DNA of 64,000 bases from Candidatus Dojkabacteria bacterium (GTDB lineage Bacteria > Patescibacteria > Dojkabacteria > SC72). The position numbers and the translations under genes were made by a program. Below the pieces are notes generated by a model. That model had not been told where the DNA came from. It did no database searches and worked only from the letters and a program-made list of their open reading frames with translations. Shown here piece after piece: positions 63,958 through 64,000 of the stretch. Position 1 is the first letter of the stretch. Each line of letters opens with the position of its first letter. The stretch spans positions 3,965 through 67,964 of the forward strand of contig JALNYV010000007.1 in assembly GCA_023229785.1 (NCBI GenBank), in the 5' to 3' direction.

Positions 63958-64000
63958 GACTTTATACAAAGAAAACAAAACAAACTTTATACAAATTTTT
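63952..64000. repeat. Direct repeat ACTTTATACAAA
   Basis: Two copies of ACTTTATACAAA about 27 nt apart, then an AT-rich end to the window. Possibly the start of a regulatory or terminal repeat region. Confidence 0.4.

Noticed and set aside
1..64000. UGA read as tryptophan (code 4)
   Set aside because: TGA positions fall on conserved glycines, Trp sites use TGG, and the UCA tRNA has glycine rather than tryptophan identity bases.

Overview
This window looks like part of a tailed-phage genome (or a closely related prophage or plasmid-like element) that uses genetic code 25, in which UGA is read as glycine. That code is known from the candidate phyla Absconditabacteria (SR1) and Gracilibacteria. 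With the standard code most genes appear shattered. With UGA as Gly, nearly the whole window resolves into long, tightly packed genes. UGA falls at glycines of diagnostic motifs, including KIDG of an RNA ligase, the P-loop of a polynucleotide kinase, the amidase metal-site region and YadA-type fibre repeats. Trp codons remain TGG. The window also encodes a tRNA with a UCA anticodon and glycine-like identity elements. Assignments below come from translating the sequence by eye; no database search was run.

Layout. (1) 33-8155, plus strand: an early or middle block. It holds RNA repair (Rnl2-type ligase and PseT-type kinase-phosphatase), a secreted lysozyme-like enzyme, a metallophosphoesterase, a sigma-like factor, an Ntn-hydrolase resembling proteasome beta or HslV, a PD-(D/E)XK nuclease with a cysteine cluster, a UvsY-like protein and small unknowns. 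(2) 8156-8330: a structured RNA and terminator where transcription converges. (3) 8336-55722, minus strand: the virion and lysis block. Read in its own direction it runs TerL (53.5-55.7 kb), two very large virion-associated proteins (943 and 2,650 aa), a small protein, portal, scaffold, major capsid, head-tail adaptor and a large hub-like protein. About ten fibre or decoration proteins follow (8-34 kb), then a holin-like/amidase lysis cassette, a metallophosphoesterase, thioredoxin and a NrdD C-terminal-like protein. No sheath or recognisable tape-measure gene is seen, so a podovirus-like particle is the best guess. (4) 55.8-62.3 kb, minus strand: small genes including NinG, zinc-ribbon proteins, homing HNH enzymes, a tRNA cluster and unusual tRNA-like structures. 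(5) 62.3-64.0 kb: a gene-free region with a polypyrimidine tract and nested inverted repeats (possible origin), then a plus-strand promoter, a long leader and small genes, one a fragment of an ArdC-like protein.

Regulation. Two promoter classes can be read. Five copies fit a sigma70-like TTGAC(T/G)-N17-TATAnn element. A second element, GCCTTAGGT followed by TGATAA, lies at the stop codon of the preceding gene and 15-17 nt ahead of the next start codon at six places, mainly in front of virion genes. It is a strong candidate for a late promoter, perhaps read by the phage's own sigma-like factor. Most start codons have AT-rich leaders and no Shine-Dalgarno sequence.
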